Source: Rubrivivax sp. (GTDB lineage: Bacteria > Pseudomonadota > Gammaproteobacteria > Burkholderiales > Burkholderiaceae_C). From it: a stretch of 64,000 bases of DNA. Under the pieces are notes generated by a model. It did no database searches, had not been told where the DNA came from, and saw only the letters and a program-made list of their open reading frames with translations. Each line of letters begins with the position of its first letter. The stretch's first letter is position 1. Location: assembly GCA_004210455.1 (NCBI GenBank), contig SEFA01000001.1:1-64000 (forward strand), written 5' to 3'. The position numbers and the translations under genes are program-made. Positions 53,192-62,700 of the stretch are shown piece after piece.

Positions 53192-53352
53192 GGCGGGATT
53201 ATCCGGGAGGACGGCCGTCTACTCATTTGATGACTGGAAGGCTCAAACGAGTCAGAGATGTCGACCCCCTTGGCGACGATGAGGAATGGCGTTCGGAAAG
53301 TGGTCCCGATGACACTTCCCGCAGCTCATTTTTCTCACCAGGAACGACCTCA

Positions 53353-55992
53353 ATGCATACCCAGACATCAGATCAGATCACTGTGCGGCAGTCGGAAAAG
53401 CCAGTGCGCATCGTCGAAGCGTCGAAGCCCGCCGGGAAGCGCGTGCCGCCGCAGGACGAAGCGGTCGAGGCCGACGGCGACGCGTCTTCTGTGGATGCAC
53501 ACGAGGCCGACGCATCGACCGGCAAGGCCGCGGACGGGCAGACGTTCTCCGACGCTTCCGAGTCGTCGTCCGACGGCACCGCAGCGCAGCAGGCGGCCGG
53601 TGCGGAAGCGACCGGCCCCCAAGACGAGCCGTCCTGCCGTCAGATCCGCAGCGACGGCACGGAAGAGGACTGCGACCATTCCGCCGTCTGGCCGTGGATG
53701 ATCGCCGGCTCCGGCATCCTGCTGGCAGGCGCCGCGGGAGCGGTCGGTCACGGGAGCGACAGCCACGCGACGGCTGCGGCGCCGGCACCTTCCTCGTCTG
53801 GCGCGCCGAATCCGCCGCCGGCACCTCCGGCGCCGGTGCTTCCCGCCGCACCGCGTCTGACCACCAGCTCGGGCAAGGACACCATCGACGGCACGGGGCA
53901 TGTCGATGTCGCGCTCGCGGTGCCGGGCTCCTCGTGGGTCTATCGCCTGGACGGCGACGACACCTGGTTCGCCGGCCAGGGCGGCAGCCTCGACGCCGGC
54001 ACGCTGGGTCGAGGCGTCCATGCCGTGATGGTCGCGCAGCTCGATGGCGAGGGGCGCCGCGGTGACGTCGCCACGCTGGCCGTGCGCGTCCACGACGAGG
54101 TCCTTGCACCGACGCTGGCGCTGGTGCACGACAACGGAAGTTCGTCGACCGACGGGTTGACCAACGATGGGACGGTCGCCGTTTCCGGTCTGGCGGCCGG
54201 CGCGAGCTTCTTCTACCGCGTGAATGGCGCGACCGAATGGATCGAGGGCACGGCGGGGCAGGTGCCCGCGGGGGCGCTCGTGGCGGGCCAGAACAGGATC
54301 GAGGCTTACCAGGTCGATGCCAGCGGCGAGCACAGCCCGCTGAACAGCCTGGCGCTGACCTTGGATCTGACGCCGCCCGAGGCGCCTCAGCTCCAGACCA
54401 GCAATCGCACCGATCTGCTGAACGCGCACGATTTCATCAACGTCTCCGGCATCGAGGGGGGCGCGGACTGGAGGTTCCGCGTGAACGGGCAAGGCGACTG
54501 GATCGAGGGCCATGACGGACGCATTCCCGCCGACGCGCTGGCGGGCGGCGAGAACCACGTCGAGGTCGTCCAGGTCGATGCGGCAGGCAATGCGGGGGCC
54601 GCGGCGACGCTGACGGTCCGGCAGGATCTCGAGGCGCCCGATCCGCTGCGGGCGCACGTGGACGGCGGGCGCGGCGACCTCGTGTCCCTGCAGGGCTCGA
54701 TCGCCATCGACAACATCGAGGAAGGCGCGACCTGGAAGTACCGCATCAACGGCGAGAGCGACTGGCACGTCGGCAGCGGCTCACAGCTGGCGGCGAACTA
54801 CCTGCTCGAAGGCCGCAACGACGTGATCTTGATGCAGACGGACAGCGCGGGACATGACAGCGCCGCGACGGTCATCAGCGTCACGCGCGACAGTCTGGCG
54901 CCTGATCGCCCGGACCTGGTGACCAGCAACGGCCTGCCACTGATCAATGCGCAAGGCAGTCTGCTGGTCCATCGACTGGAAGACGCCGCGACCTGGGAGT
55001 ACCGGATCGACGGCGGTGACTGGCTCGTGGGCAAGGGTGATGCGCTCGGCTCTGCCGCGTTGCACGAAGGCAGCCAGACCGTCGATGTCCGCCAGACCGA
55101 TCTTGCGGGCAATGTGAGCGAAAGTGATTCGTTGACGTTGACGCTGGATTCCACGCCGCCCGATGCCGCGCTGTCAGCGGTTCGAACGAAGGATGGCGCG
55201 CTGGCACCCGACCATCTGATCAACCCCTCGGGTGTTGTGTCGATCGACAACCTGGAACCGGACGCCACCTGGGAATACAAGGTCAACGGCGATGACCATT
55301 GGCGCCCGGGTGGCGGGCATCAGCTGTCGTCGCGGGTGCTGGACGAGGGCGAGAACACCGTCCAGATCCGACAGGTCGACGCGGCCGGCAATGCCGGCGA
55401 GGCGACGACGACGCAGGTCGACCTGGATGCCACCCCGCCTGAAACGCCGATCCTGACCTCGTCCCTTGGCGGATGGCTGTTGAATGCCAGCGGTTATGTC
55501 CAGATCGGACAGGTGGAAGCGGGTGCCCTTCTCACGGTCAAGCTCGATGGTCAGGAAATACGTCCGGGCGGTACCACGGAGGAGCCGCAGTTCCAGGCGT
55601 ATCCGTACGGGGAAGGGAGGCACGCCGTTGAAGCCTACGTCACCGATGCGGCCGGCAACATCAGCCGATCGGCCGTTGCTTCCTACACCTTGGACATGAC
55701 CTCGCCCGATGCGCCGACCTTGTACATGAGCACCAAGCGGATCCACACCGCTGACGACCATGTGGACGTGCTCAATCTGGAGCGGGGATCGAGTTGGTGG
55801 TACAGGCTAGACCGCGCTGGCGACTGGATCGAAGGGACGGGGTCGACAATTCCGGGAAGTGCTTTCGTCAACGCGTCCGCCGTCTCCGACAGCCATATCG
55901 TTCAAGCCTATCAAGTGGATGCGGCCGGCAATCACAGTGTCGCCAGCACGCTTGCCCTCTGGTCTGACGTCGCGCCCCCGGCCGGCATCTGA
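53353..55992 (+). CDS. Large surface/exported protein with eight Ig-like repeats
   Basis: 879 residues from ATG 53353 (AGGA upstream). The first 110 residues are charged and low complexity, then one hydrophobic segment VWPWMIAGSGILLAGAAGAVG (about 112-132) and a Ser/Pro/Ala-rich linker. About eight repeats of 87-92 residues follow, each with a W-x-Y-R-hydrophobic-N-G core (for example ATWKYRINGESDW, ATWEYRIDGGDW, ATWEYKVNGDDHW) and QVDAAGN near its end, the pattern of bacterial Ig-like adhesin domains. The N-terminal layout recalls Bap/type-I-secreted adhesins, but no RTX tail or T1SS genes are present and the protein ends where another repeat should begin. Probable adhesin, perhaps C-terminally truncated. 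Confidence 0.72.
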   Translation: MHTQTSDQITVRQSEKPVRIVEASKPAGKRVPPQDEAVEADGDASSVDAHEADASTGKAADGQTFSDASESSSDGTAAQQAAGAEATGPQDEPSCRQIRSDGTEEDCDHSAVWPWMIAGSGILLAGAAGAVGHGSDSHATAAAPAPSSSGAPNPPPAPPAPVLPAAPRLTTSSGKDTIDGTGHVDVALAVPGSSWVYRLDGDDTWFAGQGGSLDAGTLGRGVHAVMVAQLDGEGRRGDVATLAVRVHDEVLAPTLALVHDNGSSSTDGLTNDGTVAVSGLAAGASFFYRVNGATEWIEGTAGQVPAGALVAGQNRIEAYQVDASGEHSPLNSLALTLDLTPPEAPQLQTSNRTDLLNAHDFINVSGIEGGADWRFRVNGQGDWIEGHDGRIPADALAGGENHVEVVQVDAAGNAGAAATLTVRQDLEAPDPLRAHVDGGRGDLVSLQGSIAIDNIEEGATWKYRINGESDWHVGSGSQLAANYLLEGRNDVILMQTDSAGHDSAATVISVTRDSLAPDRPDLVTSNGLPLINAQGSLLVHRLEDAATWEYRIDGGDWLVGKGDALGSAALHEGSQTVDVRQTDLAGNVSESDSLTLTLDSTPPDAALSAVRTKDGALAPDHLINPSGVVSIDNLEPDATWEYKVNGDDHWRPGGGHQLSSRVLDEGENTVQIRQVDAAGNAGEATTTQVDLDATPPETPILTSSLGGWLLNASGYVQIGQVEAGALLTVKLDGQEIRPGGTTEEPQFQAYPYGEGRHAVEAYVTDAAGNISRSAVASYTLDMTSPDAPTLYMSTKRIHTADDHVDVLNLERGSSWWYRLDRAGDWIEGTGSTIPGSAFVNASAVSDSHIVQAYQVDAAGNHSVASTLALWSDVAPPAGI

Positions 55993-56056
55993 GGCGGGCG
56001 TCCCACAACGCCGAGGCCGTCGCGCAGGACAGCGATCCACCGCGCGCGGGGCGCTG

Positions 56057-57670
56057 TCATGGGGCGGAGATCAGGGCCGCCGCCCTCTCTGCGATCGCTA
56101 CCACGGGCGCATTCGTGTTGCCGCTGATGACACTCGGCATGATGGAGGCGTCCACGATTCGGAGTCCGTCGATGCCGTGCACGCGCAGGCGGTCGTCGAC
56201 AACGGCCTGTTCGTCCCTGCCCATGCGGCAGGTGCCCACCGGGTGATAGACCGTGTCGACGCGCCGCCGCAGCAGCGCCTCGATGTCGTCGTCCGCGTCG
56301 ACGCCGGCGCTCCAGAGCTCCTTCCGCCAGAACGCCTTCATCGCCGGCGCGCGCATCAGGTCGCGCGTGGCCTTGTAGCCTTCGATCAGTTCGCGCACGT
56401 CCTCGGGATCCTGCAGGAAGGCCGGATCGATGCGCGGGGCGCTCAGCGGATCGGCGGTCGCGATCGTCAAGCTGCCGCGGCTGCGCGGCCGCAGCAGGCA
56501 GACGTGACAGGACAGCCCGTGCCCCAGTCGCAGCCTGCGTGCGTGGTCCTCGACGAGCGCGACGACCAGATGCAGCTGGACGTTGGGCGCGGGCAGGTCG
56601 GGCCGCGTCGACAGGAAACCGCCGCACTCGGCGAAGTTGCTGGTCACGAGGCCGCGCCGTTCGCGTCGATAGCGTTGCACCTGTCCGATGAAACGGGCGC
56701 TGCCGCGCGCGGAGATGCCCGCGAGGTCGAGGCAATCCGATTCGTAGCCGAAGACGAAGTCCGGATGGTCGTGGAGATTGCGGCCGACACCGGGCAGGTG
56801 GTGCCGGACCGCGATGCCGTGCGCCTGCAGCTGCGCGCCGTCGCCGATGCCCGACAGCATCAGCAGCTGCGGCGATTGCAGCGCCCCGGCGCAGACGATG
56901 ACCTCACGGGCCGCCCGCATCGTGCGGCGATGACCCCCTTGCAGCACGTCGACGCCGACGGCGCGTGGGCCCTCCAGCACCAGCGACATCGCACGCACGC
57001 CGGTCTCCACGCGCAGGTTGGCTCGTCGGCCGAGATGCGGCTCCAGGTACCCGCGCGCCACGCTCCATCGTTCCCCCTGATGCTGCGTGACCTGGTAGAC
57101 GCCGAGTCCGTCCATGTCAGCGCCGTTGAAGTCATCGAGGACCCCGTGACCGGATGCCCGCGCCGCCGCGCGCCACGCGTCATGGATCGGCGAGTCGGTG
57201 CGCAGGTCGCCGACGCGCAGCGGACCGTCCTGTCCGTGCCACGGCGCGCCGAGGCGCTCGTTGCGCTCAGCCTTGACGAAGAAGGGCAGCAGGTCGTCGT
57301 AAGCCCAGCCGACGTTGCCGGCCGCGGCCCAGGCGTCGTAGTCGCTCCGGTGCCCGCGCGTGTAGACCATCGCGTTGATCGCCGAGGATCCCCCCAGCGC
57401 CCTGCCTCGCGGCTGATAGCCGCGCCGGCCGTTCAGGCCGGCTTGCGGCTCGGTCTCGAAACCCCAGTTGTTGACCTTCGCGGCCACCTGCAGCACGCCG
57501 GCGAACGGCGTCGTCGTGACCCAGCGGTCGCCGCGTCCGCCGGCTTCGAGCAGCAGCACGCGGCGCTCCGGATCCTCGCTGAGACGGCTCGCGAGCACGG
57601 CGCCCGCAGAACCGCCGCCGACGATCACGTAGTCGGCGTCGGAGGCGCTCCCGGCGCTCCCGGCGCTCAT
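56057..57670 (-). CDS. GMC-family FAD oxidoreductase (choline-dehydrogenase-like)
   Basis: 537 residues. FAD site DYVIVGGGSAGAVLASRLSE (about 13-32), GMC signature 1 YQPRGRALGGSSAINAMVYTRG, signature 2 GALQSPQLLMLSGIG, and active-site HPVGTCRMG. It oxidises a primary alcohol, with electrons going to the respiratory chain. ATG 57670 overlaps the stop of an aromatic-aldehyde dehydrogenase gene by 4 nt, so the pair probably oxidises one alcohol to aldehyde to acid; the substrate is not known. Confidence 0.88.
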   Translation of the reverse strand: MSAGSAGSASDADYVIVGGGSAGAVLASRLSEDPERRVLLLEAGGRGDRWVTTTPFAGVLQVAAKVNNWGFETEPQAGLNGRRGYQPRGRALGGSSAINAMVYTRGHRSDYDAWAAAGNVGWAYDDLLPFFVKAERNERLGAPWHGQDGPLRVGDLRTDSPIHDAWRAAARASGHGVLDDFNGADMDGLGVYQVTQHQGERWSVARGYLEPHLGRRANLRVETGVRAMSLVLEGPRAVGVDVLQGGHRRTMRAAREVIVCAGALQSPQLLMLSGIGDGAQLQAHGIAVRHHLPGVGRNLHDHPDFVFGYESDCLDLAGISARGSARFIGQVQRYRRERRGLVTSNFAECGGFLSTRPDLPAPNVQLHLVVALVEDHARRLRLGHGLSCHVCLLRPRSRGSLTIATADPLSAPRIDPAFLQDPEDVRELIEGYKATRDLMRAPAMKAFWRKELWSAGVDADDDIEALLRRRVDTVYHPVGTCRMGRDEQAVVDDRLRVHGIDGLRIVDASIMPSVISGNTNAPVVAIAERAAALISAP

Positions 57671-59076
57671 GCGATCTTCTTCAGCAGGCGCAGCATGCGG
57701 TCGAACGTCGCTCCATACGGCGGATGGAACAGCCTGGTGCCGGCGAGGCGCGACTGCAGGAACACCGGTTTGAGCTTGCTGAAGGTGTTGAAGCCCCAGA
57801 CGCCGTGATAGGACCCCATGCCGCTGGCGCCCACGCCGCCGAAGGGTTGCTCCTCCTGGCCGAGGTGCCAGATGCAGTCGTTGACCGTGACGCCGCCCGC
57901 ATGGGTGCGCGCCAGCACGTCGTCGCGCGCGGCCTTGTCCTCGCCGAACCAGTACAGCGCCAGCGGCCGGTCGCCGCCGTTGACGAGCGCGATCGCCTCC
58001 GATGGATGGCCGTACGGGACGATGGGCAGCAGCGGACCGAAGATCTCCTCGCGCATCACCGCCATGTCGGGCGAGGTCTCGAGCAGCAGTGTCGGAACGA
58101 GGCGGCGGTCCGTGGGCGCGTCGTCGTGCGTGGGACGCAGCGTCGCGCCGCGTGCGCGGGCGTCGTCCAGCAACCCCTTCAGACGTGCGTGATGGCGCGG
58201 GCTGACGATCGCGGTGTAGTCCGGATTGCCCTCGATGCGGGGATACAGGCGGCGCACGGCGGCCACGATCGCGTCCGCCAGCGGCGTCGCGAGTTCCTTC
58301 GGCACCAGCACGTAGTCCGGCGCGACACAGGTCTGGCCGGCGTTCAGCAGCTTGCCGAAGGCGAGGCGCTCGGCGGTGCGGGCGATGTCGGCGCTGCGGT
58401 CGACGATGGCCGGCGACTTCCCGCCGAGTTCCAGCGTCACCGGGGTCAGGTGTTGCGCGGCCGCCTGCGCGACCAGTCGTCCGACCGGCGTCGAGCCGGT
58501 GAAGAACAGGTGATCGAAGGGCAACTGCGTGAAGGCCTTGCCGACCTCGGCATCGCCGGTGACGACGGTCATCTCGTCGGGCGCGAAGTGCTGGGCGACG
58601 AGTCGCGCCATCAACGCGGAGGTGGCCGGTGTCAGCTCGGACGGCTTGATCATCACGCGATTGCCGGCGGCGAGCGCCGCCAGCGCGGGCGCCATGGCGA
58701 GGTAGTAGGGATAGTTCCACGGCGAGACGATGCCGACCACGCCGAGCGGCTGCGGCATCAGCCGGTTGCCTGCGGGCAAAAAGTGCAGGGCGGTCGGGGC
58801 GCGCTTGACGGCCATCCAGCGCTTCAGATGCCGCATCGCGTGCCGGGCGCCGGACTGGACGGTGAAGAGATCGGCCAGCAGGCTTTCATGCCGCGAGCGG
58901 TGGCCGAAATCCCGGGACATCGCGTCGGCGAGTGCGTCCGCATTGTCGGCGGTCATGCGCAGCAGCCGCGCCAGGCGATCCTTGCGCTGTGCGTGGCTCG
59001 GCAGGCGCTCGCGGTCGAACGCGGCGCGCTGCTGCTCCAACACAAGATGCAGGCGCTCGTGCAGGGCTTGGTCCAT
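57667..59076 (-). CDS. Coniferyl-aldehyde-dehydrogenase-like aldehyde dehydrogenase
   Basis: 469 residues. The NAD-dependent aldehyde dehydrogenase core shows PWNYPYYLAMAPALAALAAGNRVMIKPSELTP, FTGSTPVGRLV, catalytic Glu in TLELGGKSPAIV and Cys in NAGQTCVAPDYVLV; HLGQEEQPFGGVGASGMGSYHG and the long C-terminus are typical of CalB, which oxidises coniferyl aldehyde. Start ATG 59076 has GGAG 7 nt upstream; ATG 59091 is possible. It overlaps the GMC gene and points to phenylpropanoid or aliphatic alcohol catabolism. Confidence 0.85.
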   Translation of the reverse strand: MDQALHERLHLVLEQQRAAFDRERLPSHAQRKDRLARLLRMTADNADALADAMSRDFGHRSRHESLLADLFTVQSGARHAMRHLKRWMAVKRAPTALHFLPAGNRLMPQPLGVVGIVSPWNYPYYLAMAPALAALAAGNRVMIKPSELTPATSALMARLVAQHFAPDEMTVVTGDAEVGKAFTQLPFDHLFFTGSTPVGRLVAQAAAQHLTPVTLELGGKSPAIVDRSADIARTAERLAFGKLLNAGQTCVAPDYVLVPKELATPLADAIVAAVRRLYPRIEGNPDYTAIVSPRHHARLKGLLDDARARGATLRPTHDDAPTDRRLVPTLLLETSPDMAVMREEIFGPLLPIVPYGHPSEAIALVNGGDRPLALYWFGEDKAARDDVLARTHAGGVTVNDCIWHLGQEEQPFGGVGASGMGSYHGVWGFNTFSKLKPVFLQSRLAGTRLFHPPYGATFDRMLRLLKKIA

Positions 59077-59247
59077 CGATGTCTCCGCCATGTCGTTCTT
59101 GAATGGCAGCAAGCGTACGCCGGCTCCACGGCGGTGCCCAGGTCGTGCGATACCGAGTAGAGACCAATGACTAATTCCCGTCACTCACTTGACGTGTTTC
59201 GAGTATTGCGAGAATTTCGAGTGTCCTTAGACTTCTTCCTCACAGCC

Positions 59248-59700
59248 ATGACAACGTCCCCGTCGGTTTCCTCGTCCGGCCTCGTCCTCGATGTACGGCC
59301 GTTGCTCGATGCAGTCAGACGGCATGTGCCGCTTTCTGCGGCGAAGGAAAAGCTGATCCGGCTGGCATTCGAGCAGGTGCTCGGCGCCCAGTTGCTCAGA
59401 CCGGCTGCAAAACCCGATCCAACGACAGGTTCAAAAACACGTTCAAAGACGAAGAAGGATGGTGATGACATGGTGCTGACCACGCAACAGGCGGCCAACC
59501 TCGTGAAGGTGTCGCGGCCTTACTTGACGGCACGGATCGATGCCGGGGACATCCCACTATTCCAGCGGGTGGGGAATCAACGCAGGATCCTGAAATCCGA
59601 TCTGCTGGCATGGCAGAAGCGCAGCAGGCGTCAGCAGTTGGAAGCGCTGAAGCAGCTAGGCCAGTCGGTCACAGAAGAATACGAGGCCGTGGATCTGTGA
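59248..59700 (+). CDS. Antitoxin with excisionase-type helix-turn-helix
   Basis: About 150 residues from ATG 59248 (MTTSPSVSS). The N-terminal part (LVLDVRPLLDAVRRHVPLSAAKEKLI) is alpha-helical and unnamed. A Lys/Thr-rich linker leads to a winged-helix domain (VLTTQQAANLVKVSRPYLTARIDAGDIPLFQRVGNQRRILKSDLLAWQKRS) as in excisionases and many PIN-toxin antitoxins. It overlaps the PIN gene by GTGA. Likely binds its own promoter and blocks the toxin. The base composition is less GC-rich than neighbours. Confidence 0.75.
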   Translation: MTTSPSVSSSGLVLDVRPLLDAVRRHVPLSAAKEKLIRLAFEQVLGAQLLRPAAKPDPTTGSKTRSKTKKDGDDMVLTTQQAANLVKVSRPYLTARIDAGDIPLFQRVGNQRRILKSDLLAWQKRSRRQQLEALKQLGQSVTEEYEAVDL

Positions 59701-60314
59701 CAGGAGCGATCGGCGTCTCCGTCGTTGCCGACGCAGATACGCTGTTCGGCGGCACCACACGCGCGTTACTCATTCATCTGGACTATGAGGGACTCATCCA
59801 AGTCCATTGGAGTTCGAACATTTTGGAGGAAATGAGTCGAGCGCTCGTGCGCTCAGGACGTCGCAAGGACCACGCGCACGCACAACAGCATGAGGCGCTG
59901 ATGAGGCTGTCGCTGCCAGATGCCGAGGTGTGTGCGGCAGATGTTCAACGCGAATTGTTGATGGCCAGGCATGCAGTCCGTTCCATGAAGGACGCACATG
60001 TGGCAGCGTGTGCCATGGCGCTTGTTTCTCCCAAGTCGGATCGGTCGATTTTTCTTCTGACGAAGAACGTGAGGGACTTTCGCAAAAGTACGCTGGAGAG
60101 GCTGGGCGTCAATCTCCAGCATCCAGATCGATTTCTCTCCACGCTCTTCGTCGAACAGCCCGCGAAATTCTTGCGCGCCTTCTCTGCCTATCGCCGCTCG
60201 CTTCGAAGTGGCGAGCCTGCAGAACTGACGCTTTCCCGGCTTGCGTTGGACGGACAGGAGATCACGGCGTGCCAGTTGGCGAGTTGCCTGGAAGCCCAAG
60301 GCCAATCGCTTTGA
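59697..60314 (+). CDS. PIN-domain toxin (VapC-like RNase)
   Basis: 205 residues. GTG 59697 overlaps the antitoxin stop. PIN-type acidic residues are visible in VSVVADADTLFGGTTRALL, LEEMSRALV and SMKDAHVAACAMAL, with LLTKNVRDF after; such proteins are magnesium-dependent RNases that cut tRNA or mRNA. A C-terminal extension of about 60 residues (AFSAYRRSLRSGEPAELTL) exceeds the minimal VapC. Pairing, overlap and composition support a toxin-antitoxin module. Confidence 0.77.
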   Translation: MTGAIGVSVVADADTLFGGTTRALLIHLDYEGLIQVHWSSNILEEMSRALVRSGRRKDHAHAQQHEALMRLSLPDAEVCAADVQRELLMARHAVRSMKDAHVAACAMALVSPKSDRSIFLLTKNVRDFRKSTLERLGVNLQHPDRFLSTLFVEQPAKFLRAFSAYRRSLRSGEPAELTLSRLALDGQEITACQLASCLEAQGQSL

Positions 60315-60321
60315 CAACGCA

Positions 60322-60345
60322 AAAGCCCGACCGAAGCCGGGCTTT
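60322..60345 (+). terminator. Terminator after the PIN toxin gene
   Basis: AAAGCCCG (60322-60329) pairs with CGGGCTTT (60338-60345) across an 8-nt loop, followed by GTCTTGT. It sits 8 nt after the toxin stop. Confidence 0.8.
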
Positions 60346-60407
60346 GTCTTGTGGACGCCGAAGCGTCCGACCGGACCGCCGCAAGAGGATCGCGGCGATC
60401 GCTCGGC

Positions 60408-60929
60408 TCAGAAGCGGTAGCCGACGCCCAGCGTCACGCCGGAGGCCTTGATGCCGTCCTTGTCGTAGTAGCTGGTGTAGTCCAGCGCGCCGTACCACTG
60501 CTTGCTGAAGGCGTAGCCCACGCCGACGCCGTAGGACACGTCGTCGTCGCTGTCCGAGGCGGACATGCCGTTGAAGCTGTACTTGATCTTGTTGTGCACG
60601 TAGCCCAGGCGGCCAAAGACCTGGAAGCCGTTGCCGAAGTCGTACTTGGGCTTCAGGTACACGCCGTAGGCGTTCGAGATCTTGGTCGTGATGCCGGCGG
60701 TCTTGTCGTCCTTCACGCCGCCGGCCAGCAGGCCTTCCACGGCGAGGTAGGGGTGGACGTTCCAGCCGACGATGCCGCGCAGCAGGCCCGGCTCCAGGTC
60801 GGGACCGCCGGCGTCGATGGTGATGAAGCTGTAGCCCAGCTCGCCGTACAGCTCTGGCTTCGGGGCTTGGGCTTGAGCGGCGCCGGCCAGCAGGAGGGCA
60901 GCGGCGGCAATGGCGGAAATCTTGGTCAT
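60408..60929 (-). CDS. Small outer-membrane beta-barrel protein
   Basis: 173 residues. Signal peptide about 1-20 (ISAIAAAALLLAGAAQAQA), then alternating aromatic/polar strands (LYGELGYSFITID, YGVYLKPKYDFG, FQVFGRLGYVHNKIKYSF, SYGVGVGYAFSKQWYGALDYTSYYD) ending in GVTLGVGYRF with terminal Phe, the outer-membrane insertion signal. About eight strands are expected, as in OmpA/OmpX-like barrels. Function unknown. Weak Shine-Dalgarno. Confidence 0.78.
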   Translation of the reverse strand: MTKISAIAAAALLLAGAAQAQAPKPELYGELGYSFITIDAGGPDLEPGLLRGIVGWNVHPYLAVEGLLAGGVKDDKTAGITTKISNAYGVYLKPKYDFGNGFQVFGRLGYVHNKIKYSFNGMSASDSDDDVSYGVGVGYAFSKQWYGALDYTSYYDKDGIKASGVTLGVGYRF

Positions 60930-61062
60930 GTTTGCTTGGTCTTGAACAACGGCACCAGAACGGTGCCGGCGCGCAAGGTAGCACTCCGACCCGGGGAAAC
61001 CCGAAGGTTCCCGCCATGGAGATGTCACAACTCTTTCCCGGAGTTGTGGCCGCGCGACGCCG

Positions 61063-62643
61063 TCAATGACGGAAGTGGCGCACGCCCGTCAACACCATCG
61101 CGATGCCACGTTCGTTGGCTGCCGCGATGACCTCCTCGTCGCGCATCGAGCCACCCGGCTGGATGACGCAGGATGCGCCCGCATCGGCCAGCACGTCCAG
61201 CCCGTCGCGGAACGGGAAGAAGGCGTCGCTCGCCACGGCCGAGCCGGTCAGCGTCAGGCCGGCGTTCTCCGCCTTGATCGACGCGATGCGCGCCGAATCG
61301 ATGCGGCTCATCTGGCCCGCGCCCACGCCCAGCGTCATGCCGCCGCCGCAGAAGACGATCGCGTTGCTCTTCACGTACTGCGCGACGGTCCACGCGAACA
61401 TCAGGTCGTCGAGCTGCTGCGCGGTCGGCTGCAGCGTGGTGACCACCTTCAGGTCGGCCTGGGTCAGGAAGTGGTTGTCGGCGGTCTGCACCAGCAGGCC
61501 CGAGCCGACGCGCTTGACGTCCTGCGCGTTGCGGCCCTGGTCCCAGGGGCGCGCGCCGCCCGGCGGCAGCGCGATCTCGAGCAGGCGCACGTTGACCTTG
61601 CCCTTGAAGACCTCGCGCGCCTCGGCGCTGAACGACGGCGCCATCAGCACTTCGACGAACTGCTTGGAGACCAGCTCCGCGGCTGCGCGGTCCACCTCGC
61701 GGTTGAAGGCGATGATGCCGCCGAAGGCGCTTGTCGGATCCGTCTTGAAGGCCTTCGCGTAGGCGTCGGCCGCGTTGGCGGCCACGGCCACGCCGCAGGG
61801 GTTGGCGTGCTTGATGATCACGCAGGCCGGGGCCTCGAAGCTCTTCACGCATTCCCACGCGGCGTCCGCGTCGGCGATGTTGTTGTAGCTCAGTTCCTTG
61901 CCCTGCAGCTGCTTGCCGGTGACCAGCGAACCGGGCGCGGGATACAGGTCGCGGTAGAGCGCGGCGGTCTGGTGCGAGTTCTCGCCGTAGCGCAGGTCCT
62001 GCACCTTGACGAAGCTGCTGTTCATCTGCGCCGGGTACTCGGCCAGCGAGCCGTCTTCCAGGCGCGCGCTCAGGTAGTTGCTGATCGCGGCGTCGTACTG
62101 CGCGATGCGGTTGAACGCGGCCACCGACGCCGCGAAACGCGTCCTGTCGCTGGTCTTGCCGTGGGCCTTCAGCTCTTCGAGCACCTGCGCGTACTGCGAC
62201 GCGTCGGTCAGCACCGTCACGTCCTTCCAGTTCTTGGCCGCGCTGCGGACCATGGCCGGACCGCCGATGTCGATGTTCTCGATCGCGTCCTCCAGCGTGC
62301 AGCCGGGCTTGGCGACGGTGGACTCGAACGGGTACAGGTTCACTGCCAGGATGTCGATCGTGTCAATGCCGTGCTGTTCGATCGCGGCGACGTGCTCGGG
62401 CAGGTCGCGGCGGGCCAGCAGGCCGCCGTGGATCTTCGGGTGCAGCGTCTTGACGCGGCCGTCCAGCATCTCCGGGAAGCCGGTGTGCTGGGCGACTTCC
62501 GTCACCGGCAGGCCGGCGTCGGCCAGCAGCTTGGCGGTACCGCCGGTGGACAGCAGGCGCACGTCCAGCGCGTGCAGCGCCTTGGCGAAGTCGACGATGC
62601 CGGTCTTGTCGGAGACCGAGATCAGGGCGGTGAGTTGGGCCAT
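61063..62643 (-). CDS. purH: Bifunctional AICAR transformylase / IMP cyclohydrolase
   Basis: A 526-residue enzyme for the last two steps of IMP synthesis. The N-terminal MGS-like cyclohydrolase reads [52 protein letters not shown]; the transformylase has [13 protein letters not shown], the [11 protein letters not shown] motif and a C-terminal GVRHFRH. ATG 62643 follows AAGGAA; ATG 62649 is possible. It follows fis and dusB in the same direction. Confidence 0.97.
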   Translation of the reverse strand: MAQLTALISVSDKTGIVDFAKALHALDVRLLSTGGTAKLLADAGLPVTEVAQHTGFPEMLDGRVKTLHPKIHGGLLARRDLPEHVAAIEQHGIDTIDILAVNLYPFESTVAKPGCTLEDAIENIDIGGPAMVRSAAKNWKDVTVLTDASQYAQVLEELKAHGKTSDRTRFAASVAAFNRIAQYDAAISNYLSARLEDGSLAEYPAQMNSSFVKVQDLRYGENSHQTAALYRDLYPAPGSLVTGKQLQGKELSYNNIADADAAWECVKSFEAPACVIIKHANPCGVAVAANAADAYAKAFKTDPTSAFGGIIAFNREVDRAAAELVSKQFVEVLMAPSFSAEAREVFKGKVNVRLLEIALPPGGARPWDQGRNAQDVKRVGSGLLVQTADNHFLTQADLKVVTTLQPTAQQLDDLMFAWTVAQYVKSNAIVFCGGGMTLGVGAGQMSRIDSARIASIKAENAGLTLTGSAVASDAFFPFRDGLDVLADAGASCVIQPGGSMRDEEVIAAANERGIAMVLTGVRHFRH

Positions 62644-62700
62644 GAACATTCCTTGGAAGCGGGGGGATTCGTATTACCCAGCGGAGCCGGTAGGGGTGGT

